A stretch of DNA of 64,000 bases, taken from NCBI GenBank assembly GCA_001789965.1, contig MGBA01000009.1, positions 6,224-70,223 on the forward strand. Reading direction: 5' to 3'. This DNA comes from Candidatus Roizmanbacteria bacterium RIFCSPLOWO2_02_FULL_40_13. GTDB lineage: Bacteria > Patescibacteriota > Microgenomatia > UBA1406 > GWC2-37-13. The position numbers and the translations under genes are program-made. A model generated the notes under the pieces. It searched no databases. It saw nothing but the letters and a program-made list of their open reading frames with translations, and was not told the DNA's origin. This document shows, piece after piece, positions 35,954-44,393 of this stretch (the first letter of the stretch is position 1; each line of letters starts with the position of its first letter).

Positions 35954-37036
35954 TCAGTGGTTGAATAAAATTTCCTTTACTTTTTTTTGAAATACATCGT
36001 ACCCAAAGTTTTCCCTGACAAAAGCCTGCGACTTTGTTTGAATATTTTCCCGCTGTCTTTTGTCAGCTAATATTTTGCTCATTTTTTCAAACAGTTCCTT
36101 TTCATTCCAAAACAAAAATCCGTTTTCTCCGTCTTTTACTATTTCTTTTATTCCGCCGGCTCCATAACAAAAAGATATACATGAAAGCGCCATTGCCTCA
36201 AGGGGGGCAATCCCCAGATGTTCGGTTTTTTCTGGTTGTTTTACTTCGTCCACTCCTAATCCAGTAAAATGCCAATAATATTCCGCAGACCGATAAAGGT
36301 TAAAAAGCTCTTTGAATTTAACATTCGGTTTGAGGATGAGATTAGGATTATTTTTCACTTGCCTTTTGAGGTTTTCAAAATAAGTTTCATCTTCTTTTTT
36401 TAATCCTCCTGCAAGGACAAGTTTGTATCCATTCAACAGACCACTATTCACAAGTTTGTTAAAGTAAGAGATCATGACGGTATGGTTTTTAACATGGAGG
36501 CCACCGAAAAATCTTCCGACAGAAAGAATTATTTTTTGTTTTACGATTGAGGAGTTCCTTTCAAAAAAAACCTTATCAATATACGGATATAAGACTTTTG
36601 ATTTTATTCCCCATGAGGCAAGATGTTTTCTTGTAAATTCGGAGTTGCTGATAAACGTAACATTTGAAGTTTTCAATTTATTTAAGACGGACATTGAATA
36701 TAAAGATCGGGAAGGAACCATGCAAAAAACAAAATTATTTTTTGCTAGAGAGAAAAAATAACTGCCATCGGTTACATAAAAAAAATATTCGTACGAAGCC
36801 AATTGCGTGGTCCGTGTCAGTACCGAGATGTTTTTTTTAAAAATATTAGACTGAAACTTCAGTGAGGGGAAGGTGAGGTTGAAACGTTTTTTTATTTCTT
36901 TTGTCAGGTCCGAATCCCAGAAGATATCTATATCATAATCTTCATCACTCAGTACTTTTACAATCGAAAGGATGTGTTTTTCTCCACCTCCCAAAACATC
37001 AAGATAAGGATCATAGAGAGCCGCTTTTTTTTTCAT
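35954..37036 (-). CDS. GT4-family glycosyltransferase
   Basis: 360 residues with a GT-B fold. N-terminal LYDPYLDVLGGGEKHIL carries the GGGE loop, and a C-terminal half has SVGRFF, a Lys-Asn-His site (VKNHTVMI) and EHLGIAPLEAMAL, the E-x7-E motif of retaining GT4 enzymes, resembling ALG11-like mannosyltransferases. The donor is unknown. Its start overlaps the end of the preceding GT2 gene by 26 nt, so translation is coupled. Confidence 0.88.
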   Translation of the reverse strand: MKKKAALYDPYLDVLGGGEKHILSIVKVLSDEDYDIDIFWDSDLTKEIKKRFNLTFPSLKFQSNIFKKNISVLTRTTQLASYEYFFYVTDGSYFFSLAKNNFVFCMVPSRSLYSMSVLNKLKTSNVTFISNSEFTRKHLASWGIKSKVLYPYIDKVFFERNSSIVKQKIILSVGRFFGGLHVKNHTVMISYFNKLVNSGLLNGYKLVLAGGLKKEDETYFENLKRQVKNNPNLILKPNVKFKELFNLYRSAEYYWHFTGLGVDEVKQPEKTEHLGIAPLEAMALSCISFCYGAGGIKEIVKDGENGFLFWNEKELFEKMSKILADKRQRENIQTKSQAFVRENFGYDVFQKKVKEILFNH

Positions 37037-37781
37037 AGAGAAAGAGATAGGTTACGGTCTTTGAAAACGCTTGATAGATACTCTCAATTATACCAATCGT
37101 CCCGTCTAAAAAACCCTTATCTCTAAAAAGTCTGCGAAAAAGTTCACCTGCAAATTTCCGCATGAAAGTCCGGGTCTTTGCTGTTTTTCCTGCTCTTGCC
37201 AATAATTGAGCTTCTATACTCTCAAAGATAATTGTTTTATTCACCATTGATTCAATATCTCCGTGAAAAAAATGGAGGAGAGGTTCCTGAAGAGTTCCCT
37301 GAGATCCATTGATTACAGGCGTTGAATGTATTTCTGTCGGCCATTTCTGAAGAGCTCTTTTTCTTATCAGTCTTGTTTGGTGATCTGGCCACCATCCGCC
37401 GTGTCTTAACCATTTTTTCCCAGCAAATAAGTTTTTTCTTGGTATTTTATACGCGTTGAATTCGAAAGTTTTTATAGCGCTTTTGATTTCACTTGCTAGA
37501 TTTGCAGTTATGCGTTCGTCTGCGTCGATAATTAAAATCCATTCAGCCTGAGCTTTTGAGACTCCAAACTCTCGTGAGGGTTCTACGTAGTGTGAATTCG
37601 GAAAGATATGGATTTCAGCTCCAATCTCAGACGCAATCGTAGTGGTTCTATCTGTACTCTCCATATCAATAAGAATGATATTGGAGGTGAGAAGTTTCGC
37701 AGACTCAATACAGACTTTTATATTTTTTTCTTCGTTAAACGAGTGTATTACTACAGCCACACTATCTCTGTTATCTGCCAT
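37011..37781 (-). CDS. GT2-family glycosyltransferase (WaaE/KdtX-like)
   Basis: 256 residues. VVIHSFNEEKNIKVCIES, ILIDMESTDRTT, EWILIIDADERI (DxD) and KNLFAGKKWLRHGGWWPDHQTRLIRK match the beta-glucosyltransferase LgtF/WaaE group, which works on the cytoplasmic face. It is the first gene of the minus-strand operon and shares a palindromic -10 region with the divergent GT-C gene at 37806. Confidence 0.88.
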   Translation of the reverse strand: MADNRDSVAVVIHSFNEEKNIKVCIESAKLLTSNIILIDMESTDRTTTIASEIGAEIHIFPNSHYVEPSREFGVSKAQAEWILIIDADERITANLASEIKSAIKTFEFNAYKIPRKNLFAGKKWLRHGGWWPDHQTRLIRKRALQKWPTEIHSTPVINGSQGTLQEPLLHFFHGDIESMVNKTIIFESIEAQLLARAGKTAKTRTFMRKFAGELFRRLFRDKGFLDGTIGIIESIYQAFSKTVTYLFLYEKKSGSL

Positions 37782-37786
37782 ATCAA

Positions 37787-37804
37787 ATGCTATTATAATA
37801 GCAT
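37787..37804. promoter_or_regulatory. Bidirectional palindromic -10 element
   Basis: A perfect 18-nt palindrome, ATGCTATTATAATAGCAT. It presents TATAAT on the plus strand (37794-37799, 6 nt before ATG 37806) and on the minus strand (37792-37797, 10 nt before ATG 37781). One element could drive both divergent transcripts. Confidence 0.55.
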
Positions 37805-37805
37805 A

Positions 37806-39467
37806 ATGGCTAGTCTTGGGGCTTATAAGAAGTACTTCTCACCAGTCACACTTTTTATTATCTTCATGGTAGGTATTCTCCTGCGGTTTGCCTTTTTCGA
37901 GAGCGCAACTTTTGGTTACGATCAGGCCAGAGATGCTTTTGCTTCAATCGGAATCTTCGGAGATGATCCGATTAAAATACAAGGGCCGACAACCGATATA
38001 AAAGGTTTATTTCACGGACCATTATATTGGTATCTGACAGCGCCCTTTTATTTTTTTTCAGGAGGAGACCCTTTAGCAGCGAGATTGATTCTCGTGATGA
38101 TAAACGTACTAAGTATTTTTTTTATTTTTCATTTTTCAAAAGAACTTTTTAAAAATACCACCATGGCATTGATAAGTGCGTTTTTATTTGCTGTTTCGTT
38201 TGAAGCGGTTCAATATAGCAGGTGGTTATCAAATCCTCCACCTGCCCTTCTTACTATTGCAATTTTTTACTACGGTTTATGGCTCAGCCTTCAAAAAAAA
38301 TCAATCGGAATAGGACTTATGTTTTTGGGTCTCGCCCTAAGCGTCCAATTCCAATTTTTCTTGGTATACCTTGTACCTTTTTTTCTTGTGGGGGCTGTCT
38401 CTTTTTTAAGAAAATCAAAGTTTTCAAAATTATTTTCCAAAACGAACATAATCCTATTTTTTACAGCCTTCTTTTTCCTTACCTCTTTTATAATTTCAGA
38501 GATCAAGTTTAAGTTCCAAGGATCGGGAGCGCTATTTTCTTTTCTCACCAAAACTGGAGGTTCGTCAATAAACCCACAGTTTACTGTGCAAAAAATGATA
38601 CGGTTTACCGAAACACTAGCTAATAATGTTTCTAAAAACCTTTTTGACTTGCAACCTTTATTCGCAACGACAATACTGGCACTCATACTGCTTGTTTCTG
38701 TTTGGTTTGCCGTCAAGGACAAGAAAAATAGAGAAGCGATCTCTTTTTTAATACTTTGGTTTATTTCTCCGGGATTGATATACCTTTTCGAAAAGAATAA
38801 TTCGTATTTTTTAAACATCGGAAACATATATCCACTCATAATGCTTGTCTCTTTTCTTATTACGACAACGGTTAAACAACTTCCAAAAATCACAGGGTCG
38901 CTACTACTAGTTTTGATTCTGAGCGCGGTTACCGCAAGCAACGTGAATCTTATTATAAAAAACAATCCAAACGGAGAGAGTTTATTTTCTGTTCAAAATA
39001 AAATGAACCTTGTCGATGAGAAGGAAGCAATCGACTGGATGTATAGCGAAAGTAAAGATAAAGAGTTTTCGGTGAACGCGGTTACCAACCCGCTATTTGT
39101 CCACACTAACTGGGCTTATCTTTTCAATTGGTACGGAAGAACGCGTTATGGATTCATGCCTATGTGGTTGGGATATCCTTTGGACGGAAATTTTGGAGAC
39201 AAAGTAGTTTTCGGCAAAGAGAACATGTTCGTAGGGTTAACTCATTTTCTAATCATAGAGCCGGAAACCGGAATTCCTTCCGAGTACGTCGTGGCATATA
39301 AGGGATATGAAGATGCACGAAGTAAGGTTGTTGAATCTCGCAAATTTGGAGAGTTTACTATTCAAAAAAGAGTTCTTACTAAAAAATCGCATTTCTTAAG
39401 ACAGGATCTTTTACACTATCTTCCCAATCAACATTCGTTACCTGTGGATTTCTGGGAAAATAACTAG
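37806..39467 (+). CDS. GT-C membrane glycosyltransferase, DQxRD subfamily
   Basis: 553 residues from ATG 37806; a longer frame starts inside the divergent gene and is rejected because the -10 box lies just before this ATG. About ten to twelve helices. The first loop has FGYDQARDAF, then QGPTTDIKGLFHGPLYWYL, and a soluble C-terminal domain starts near 400. Two other proteins here (39464 and 50906) share DQ(A/G)RD, G(P/A)PT and a G-x-YY/W motif, so they form one subfamily. Expected to use polyprenyl-phosphate sugars on the outer face. Confidence 0.82.
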   Translation: MASLGAYKKYFSPVTLFIIFMVGILLRFAFFESATFGYDQARDAFASIGIFGDDPIKIQGPTTDIKGLFHGPLYWYLTAPFYFFSGGDPLAARLILVMINVLSIFFIFHFSKELFKNTTMALISAFLFAVSFEAVQYSRWLSNPPPALLTIAIFYYGLWLSLQKKSIGIGLMFLGLALSVQFQFFLVYLVPFFLVGAVSFLRKSKFSKLFSKTNIILFFTAFFFLTSFIISEIKFKFQGSGALFSFLTKTGGSSINPQFTVQKMIRFTETLANNVSKNLFDLQPLFATTILALILLVSVWFAVKDKKNREAISFLILWFISPGLIYLFEKNNSYFLNIGNIYPLIMLVSFLITTTVKQLPKITGSLLLVLILSAVTASNVNLIIKNNPNGESLFSVQNKMNLVDEKEAIDWMYSESKDKEFSVNAVTNPLFVHTNWAYLFNWYGRTRYGFMPMWLGYPLDGNFGDKVVFGKENMFVGLTHFLIIEPETGIPSEYVVAYKGYEDARSKVVESRKFGEFTIQKRVLTKKSHFLRQDLLHYLPNQHSLPVDFWENN

Positions 39468-41008
39468 GGAAGTTCTTTCCCGCGCCACTTTTCTATGAGC
39501 ACGTGATCGTTTGGCTTGATTTCTTTCAAAAGCTTGCTCCCTTTTGGTACGTGTATCGCCTTCCATCTATCCTGTCTTGATTTGCACTCTCTCATTTCAT
39601 TGACCTCAATAGGAAGGAACTTACAGTTGTCTTTTTCTAATATGAGATAACATGAGTCATTAATAAATGCTTCCTTTACTTTTGGTTTACCGATCCTTTC
39701 AAAATATGCAAAGAGATATCTATAGGTGTGGGGAATAATTGGTGGGGTGTAGACTTTTATACACAGTTCATCGTTTTTACTATCTGCATAAATGATTTTT
39801 GAAACTTCCATATGTTCACGTAATCCCTCTAACTTTGGCGACTCCTTATTTTGAAGTTCTTGTGCGAAGGTCGTTCCTAAAGACAGGATAAGAACAACAA
39901 CATACACATAAACAATTATTTTCAGCACTGTCTTCTGGCTCCGTAAAAGCGCACTAACTGACAATGCTGAAAATACAACAAAGAAGTAGGGGAGACCTTC
40001 AAAGTAGTTTTGCCAAAAGACGGTTTTATACAGTAACGAAAGAACAAATAGTCCAACGAATAAGATGAGCGTGAAAAGAAAAAACTCCTTTCTCAGTTTT
40101 TTTAAATTAGAAAAAGAAAAGAATATTCCGATAATTATTAAACATAGAGTTGACCACATGAGAAACTGGATTTGTCCTGGAAATGATTGAAGAAAGAAGT
40201 CTTTTAATAAATGAAATCTTTCCCAAAAAACTTCGGAGTAAGTTTTGGAAGCTTGTACACTGGTTTCATTGAAGTATTTCAATACGAGTTGTGTTTGAGA
40301 GAAACCACTTTTGAGTTCAAACAAAATACGAGGAGCAATCGGAAGGAGTAAACCGGAAACAAAATACAAAAAACGTTTTTTTGTGCCAAGAAAATCTTTT
40401 AAACGCTTAAGTATAAGAATAGCAAGGAAAAAAGAAGGATATAAAAATAAGCCAAAAGCAACCTCTGCCTCAAACACCATTGAAAGAGAGAAGCCTACTA
40501 AAAACAAGATTCTCAGATCTTTTTTAACCGTATATTTATAGTAGAAGTAGAGAAAAGCTAAGAGTGCGGGTGGCGCAAGCACGCTATTTATTGCAAAGAT
40601 CGATGTTTTAATAAAATAAGGTCCCAGCGCGACTAACGCTGCAAATACAAGAGATGCGATTTTCCCAAACTCTTTTTTAAGAAATACTGTAAATAAAACT
40701 AGTTGGGCCAAGGCCAAAAGCAAGATGAAATAGTAGAATCCCATCGGATTGCCATTTGTAACAAAAAACGGAATGGTCAAAAAATAATACCACCACACCC
40801 CATGATTGACGCCTGGTATACCGGTAGTCGGCCCGAGCAATGCGGGCTGCTTGTCAATTACGATTTCCTGTGTTTTTAAAAAGTCACGCCCCTGGTCAAA
40901 GGTATAAGGAACGGTTTGAAAATAAACAGGCTTTACTCTAAAATAACAAAACAGCGCAAGTATCAGAAAAAGACAGATTATGTAGCCTGTCTTAGCAAGA
41001 TTTTTCAT
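39464..41008 (-). CDS. GT-C membrane glycosyltransferase, DQxRD subfamily
   Basis: 514 residues from ATG 41008. An ATG at 41017 is also in frame, but TATAAT at 41021-41026 would start transcription between the two. The first loop reads YTFDQGRDFLKTQEI, then LLGPTTGIPGVNHGVWWYYFL, as in the paralogs at 37806 and 50906. About ten helices are followed by a soluble tail (about 390-514). Monocistronic; its end overlaps the convergent paralog by 4 nt. Confidence 0.82.
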   Translation of the reverse strand: MKNLAKTGYIICLFLILALFCYFRVKPVYFQTVPYTFDQGRDFLKTQEIVIDKQPALLGPTTGIPGVNHGVWWYYFLTIPFFVTNGNPMGFYYFILLLALAQLVLFTVFLKKEFGKIASLVFAALVALGPYFIKTSIFAINSVLAPPALLAFLYFYYKYTVKKDLRILFLVGFSLSMVFEAEVAFGLFLYPSFFLAILILKRLKDFLGTKKRFLYFVSGLLLPIAPRILFELKSGFSQTQLVLKYFNETSVQASKTYSEVFWERFHLLKDFFLQSFPGQIQFLMWSTLCLIIIGIFFSFSNLKKLRKEFFLFTLILFVGLFVLSLLYKTVFWQNYFEGLPYFFVVFSALSVSALLRSQKTVLKIIVYVYVVVLILSLGTTFAQELQNKESPKLEGLREHMEVSKIIYADSKNDELCIKVYTPPIIPHTYRYLFAYFERIGKPKVKEAFINDSCYLILEKDNCKFLPIEVNEMRECKSRQDRWKAIHVPKGSKLLKEIKPNDHVLIEKWRGKELP

Positions 41009-41015
41009 CGAATAC

Positions 41016-42116
41016 ATGAAATTATATCATAAGTGGATTTATGTACTTTTTAGTATTTTTGTTGCCGCTCTTCTTATTTACTCATATTCTCTCATCGATT
41101 TAAACCTGACTCTTTTTAATGACGAACTGTGGCTTCTTGCTCGAGACAGCTTGGTGCGGTTGGGCTACTTCCAAAGAGAACTGTCTTCGTATATTTATAT
41201 CGCGGTAGTTCTCGTGTTATTTTACTTTCACTGGCTCTTTACTAAAAACTATAAAGTCGTTTCCTTTTGGAAAGTTGTTATTCCCTTGTTATTCTTAGGA
41301 GTTTCATCATATCCGTTGCTTTCCCATGACTTTTTCAATTATATGTTTGATGCAAAAATCCTTACCTTTTACCATCAAAATCCTTATGTGATGCGGCCTC
41401 TTGATTTTCCTTCTGATCCGTGGCTACGTTTTATGCACTGGGTTCACCGGACCTATCCCTATGGACCTGTTTTTCTCCCCATTACCTTAATTCCATCCTT
41501 TTTAAGTTTTGGAAAGTTTGTTCTTGCTTTTTATCTTTTTAAAGCAACCTCGACGTTCTTTTATCTTGCAGGTTCCTTATCTTTATTTAAAATGAATAAG
41601 AAGTGGGCGATTTTTTTTGCTACAAACCCGCTTGTTGTAATTGAAGGCTTAGTAAACGGACACAATGATATGATTGCGGCAGGACTGGCTCTTATCGGAA
41701 TTTATTTTCTTTTTCAAAAAAAGAACCTATTTTCCCGAACGTTTTTTCTTTTATCAGGTGGAATTAAATACCTCACGATTCCATTCCTTATTCTTTCCAG
41801 AGAAAAGAAGCATATTTTAAACAAAATCGCCTTTAGCCTGTTAGTTTGTCTTTTGTTATATCTTTCAATTACGCAAGAAGTTCAACCGTGGTATTTTCTC
41901 GGAATCTTACCTTTTATAGTATTTTTTGAAGGCCTTATAAGCAAATTGAGTCTTTTTTTTGCAGGACTTCTACTTTCTTATTTTCCGTATATCAGATTTG
42001 GAGAGTGGGACACTCCTTGGAAAATCAATCTAAAACACCAGATCATAATCGGCTTTTTAGTAGCTAATGCAGTTTACCTCTTGCCAAAACTAAAGACAAA
42101 GTTTTTCAAAAGATGA
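41016..42116 (+). CDS. GT-C-like polytopic membrane protein (GT87-like mannosyltransferase candidate)
   Basis: 366 residues and about ten helices. The segment SHDFFNYMFDAKILTFYHQNPYV (about 106-128) resembles the acidic first-loop motif of GT87 and MptA-type polyprenol-phosphate mannosyltransferases, and HRTYPYGPVFLP follows. NPLVVIEGLVNGHNDMIAAGLAL near 205-227 is typical of these families. No soluble domain at the end. Its ATG overlaps an alternative start of the divergent gene (CATG at 41015-41018). The end overlaps the convergent GT2 gene by 43 nt. Confidence 0.7.
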   Translation: MKLYHKWIYVLFSIFVAALLIYSYSLIDLNLTLFNDELWLLARDSLVRLGYFQRELSSYIYIAVVLVLFYFHWLFTKNYKVVSFWKVVIPLLFLGVSSYPLLSHDFFNYMFDAKILTFYHQNPYVMRPLDFPSDPWLRFMHWVHRTYPYGPVFLPITLIPSFLSFGKFVLAFYLFKATSTFFYLAGSLSLFKMNKKWAIFFATNPLVVIEGLVNGHNDMIAAGLALIGIYFLFQKKNLFSRTFFLLSGGIKYLTIPFLILSREKKHILNKIAFSLLVCLLLYLSITQEVQPWYFLGILPFIVFFEGLISKLSLFFAGLLLSYFPYIRFGEWDTPWKINLKHQIIIGFLVANAVYLLPKLKTKFFKR

Positions 42117-42895
42117 AGCTTCGTATTAACAGGCGCGTATTTTAAGCCAAATTTCAAGCGATTTTTGTTCTGATACTTCGCATGCAGGGACGATCCTGAC
42201 CCACCAGTGGACTGTGAAATCTTATGCCAAATAATAATAGCTGGATCATAGTAAAGAGATACATCTTTTTTTGAAGCACGAACGCAATAGTCGGCATCCT
42301 CAAAGTATAAGAAATATGACTCGTCCCAAAATCCTACTTTACCTATTACTGACTTGTCTAAAAGCATGAGTGCTCCAGTGATAAATTCTGTTTCTACTGA
42401 AGTATTATATTGCCCATGGTCAACTTCATCAACCCCCCGATGCTTACTTAATGCATGGTCCCAGTCAAAAAATCCACCCGCATACCAGATCACCTTTCCA
42501 AGATCTGCTTGTGGATATCGGTCTTTATGATATTCATGGCCAGGAGCATATAAAATCTTGCCGCCAACAATTACTCCCGGATGTTTTTCAATAGAGGAAA
42601 GTGACCGCTCGACAAAATCTTGTTCAAAAAACGTATCGTCGTTAATAATACAAAACCGCGAAAATTCCTTTTGAAGAGCTTCCCTCAAACCTTCATTTAC
42701 ACTGTGGGCATATCCTTTATTCTCTCGTTTCAAACAGGTGATATTGTCGCCTGCTATTTTAGACGATGTTGAGCCGGAGATGTCGATTACAAATACATGA
42801 AAATTTCTATTTTTCTGTTTCTTGAGACTCTCAATAAAATCAGCAAGAACCCGGGGATTAATCGTGGGAACTATTATCGCAAGAGATTGATTCAT
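42074..42895 (-). CDS. GT2-family glycosyltransferase
   Basis: 273 residues. LAIIVPTINPRVLADFIESL, CLKRENKGYAHSVNEGL, FCIINDDTFFEQDFV (DDT in the DxD position), FITGALMLLDKSVIGKVGFWD and YFEDADYCVRAS (ED motif) form a complete GT2 domain of the rhamnosyltransferase type. It follows the flippase by 4 nt, which suggests both act on the same lipid-linked glycan. Confidence 0.87.
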   Translation of the reverse strand: MNQSLAIIVPTINPRVLADFIESLKKQKNRNFHVFVIDISGSTSSKIAGDNITCLKRENKGYAHSVNEGLREALQKEFSRFCIINDDTFFEQDFVERSLSSIEKHPGVIVGGKILYAPGHEYHKDRYPQADLGKVIWYAGGFFDWDHALSKHRGVDEVDHGQYNTSVETEFITGALMLLDKSVIGKVGFWDESYFLYFEDADYCVRASKKDVSLYYDPAIIIWHKISQSTGGSGSSLHAKYQNKNRLKFGLKYAPVNTKLHLLKNFVFSFGKR

Positions 42896-42899
42896 GATA

Positions 42900-44354
42900 T
42901 TAGTTTTTTGCTAAAAAGGATTGAGTCTCTTTTTTTATATTGACGCCAAACACTTTCGTTATAAAAAACAAATAAGAAAATACACCGACACTGACAAATA
43001 AAGCAAGAAGTAATCGGGTATTAGGAGGGACGGTAAGACTTAATGAAAAAAGTACTCCTGCCATAACAACAGAAGAAATAAAAAATTTGTAAACGGGTCC
43101 AAAAAAATGAAAATGGTATGCCCGCTGAGCGACCAAGAGTACGCTTATAAAAGAAATGGACACGATAAGATGAGCAATTGGAAAACCAAGCAACCCAAGG
43201 TTTTTTGTTAAAAAGGGTGTAAGTACCCACGTCAAGACTGTGAAAAATATCATAAAGGAGAATGTTATCTTTACTTTTCCCAATGCGTTAAACAAATTCA
43301 TAAACGGTGCGGAAAATGAAAGAATAAGGGAAGAAAGAGCGAATATGTAAAAAAGTGGAATCGCAGACTCCCACTTCTGATAATTAGGAATAATGTCAAC
43401 GACATACTTCATCGTCATGATCATCCCGATAAGTAAAGGTGCGATAAGAGCGGTTTGATAGTAGAGAATTTTTTCTGCAATCGATCGGATTTTTTCTTTA
43501 TTGTCCTGATACCGCGCCATGAGAGGAAATAAAACCTTGCTGACATTATCCATCACAATTCGGATCGGTGCATCAGCCCATTTTTTTGCCCATCCGATAT
43601 AACCCAATCCTTCAAAACCAAGCGCCTTCCCCAGATAAAGCGTAATGAGGTCGTCTTTAAAAAGAGCCAAAAATGAGCTTGCTTGAAAAGGAATTCCAAA
43701 AGAAAGAAGTTTTTTCAAACTCTTTACGGATATTCCGATTTTAGGCATCCAGAATGAAAGTGTATAAATAAGTGCAAGCCCGGTAATGGCTCGCAGGAAA
43801 ACGGCAATAGTAAAGCTCGTTAAGCCGTAACCTAAAACAGCAAAGGCGGAAATAGCTATGTAAAAGACGGTGTTCTCGACAATCTGTACGAGTACAATTT
43901 TCTCAAATTTAATTTTTCTCTCAAGAAAAATCGAAGGAATGGTTTTCATCGATGAGATAAAAAAAGCGACAAGGAGAACCTGATAGAGGAGTGCGCCGTC
44001 TGGAGGGAGCTGATAAAAATTCTGAACAAAAGAGGTGCATATAAAACCAATAATAACTAGAATAAGCGTTAATCCTTGTTGGACAGTAAATGTGGTGGTA
44101 AGGTCATCTTCTGAGATTTTCTTTTTTTGGATGAGCGCACCGGCAAGTCCAATATCTGAGAAATAATTAAGGAAAGAAATGATAGATAAAACAGTAATAT
44201 AAATTCCAAAGACTTTAGGTGACAGAAGAATTGTTAGAATAAGGTTTGCGACGAGTCCCAAAAACGCTGAGTAGCCGCTTTGGAAAAAAAGGCTCAGGGT
44301 GCTTATAAAGCTCCGTCTTTTTATATCACTCATTTGCGATTGGGGTTCTTTCAT
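42900..44354 (-). CDS. Wzx-type polysaccharide/lipid-linked oligosaccharide flippase
   Basis: 484 residues with about fourteen helices in two bundles, the MOP/PST shape (FISTLSLFFQSGYSAFLGLVANLILTILL at the start; IGLAGALIQKK as the usual second-helix motif; GLGYIGWAKKWADAPIRIVMDNVSKVLFPLMARYQ in the middle). It should move undecaprenyl-linked glycan units to the outer face, where the GT-C enzymes could extend them. First gene of a two-gene unit with the GT2 gene. Confidence 0.88.
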   Translation of the reverse strand: MKEPQSQMSDIKRRSFISTLSLFFQSGYSAFLGLVANLILTILLSPKVFGIYITVLSIISFLNYFSDIGLAGALIQKKKISEDDLTTTFTVQQGLTLILVIIGFICTSFVQNFYQLPPDGALLYQVLLVAFFISSMKTIPSIFLERKIKFEKIVLVQIVENTVFYIAISAFAVLGYGLTSFTIAVFLRAITGLALIYTLSFWMPKIGISVKSLKKLLSFGIPFQASSFLALFKDDLITLYLGKALGFEGLGYIGWAKKWADAPIRIVMDNVSKVLFPLMARYQDNKEKIRSIAEKILYYQTALIAPLLIGMIMTMKYVVDIIPNYQKWESAIPLFYIFALSSLILSFSAPFMNLFNALGKVKITFSFMIFFTVLTWVLTPFLTKNLGLLGFPIAHLIVSISFISVLLVAQRAYHFHFFGPVYKFFISSVVMAGVLFSLSLTVPPNTRLLLALFVSVGVFSYLFFITKVFGVNIKKETQSFLAKN

Positions 44355-44393
44355 TTTGAGGTATATTTAAGTAAAGGAGATTGTATATATAAT

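Noticed and set aside
37608-37805. N-terminal extension of the GT-C protein at 37806
   Set aside because: The extra 66 residues are antisense to the divergent GT2 gene, and the -10 box lies just before ATG 37806.
44280-44393. N-terminal extension of the protein at 44394
   Set aside because: It overlaps the divergent flippase start, and the inner ATG has a purine-rich ribosome site upstream.
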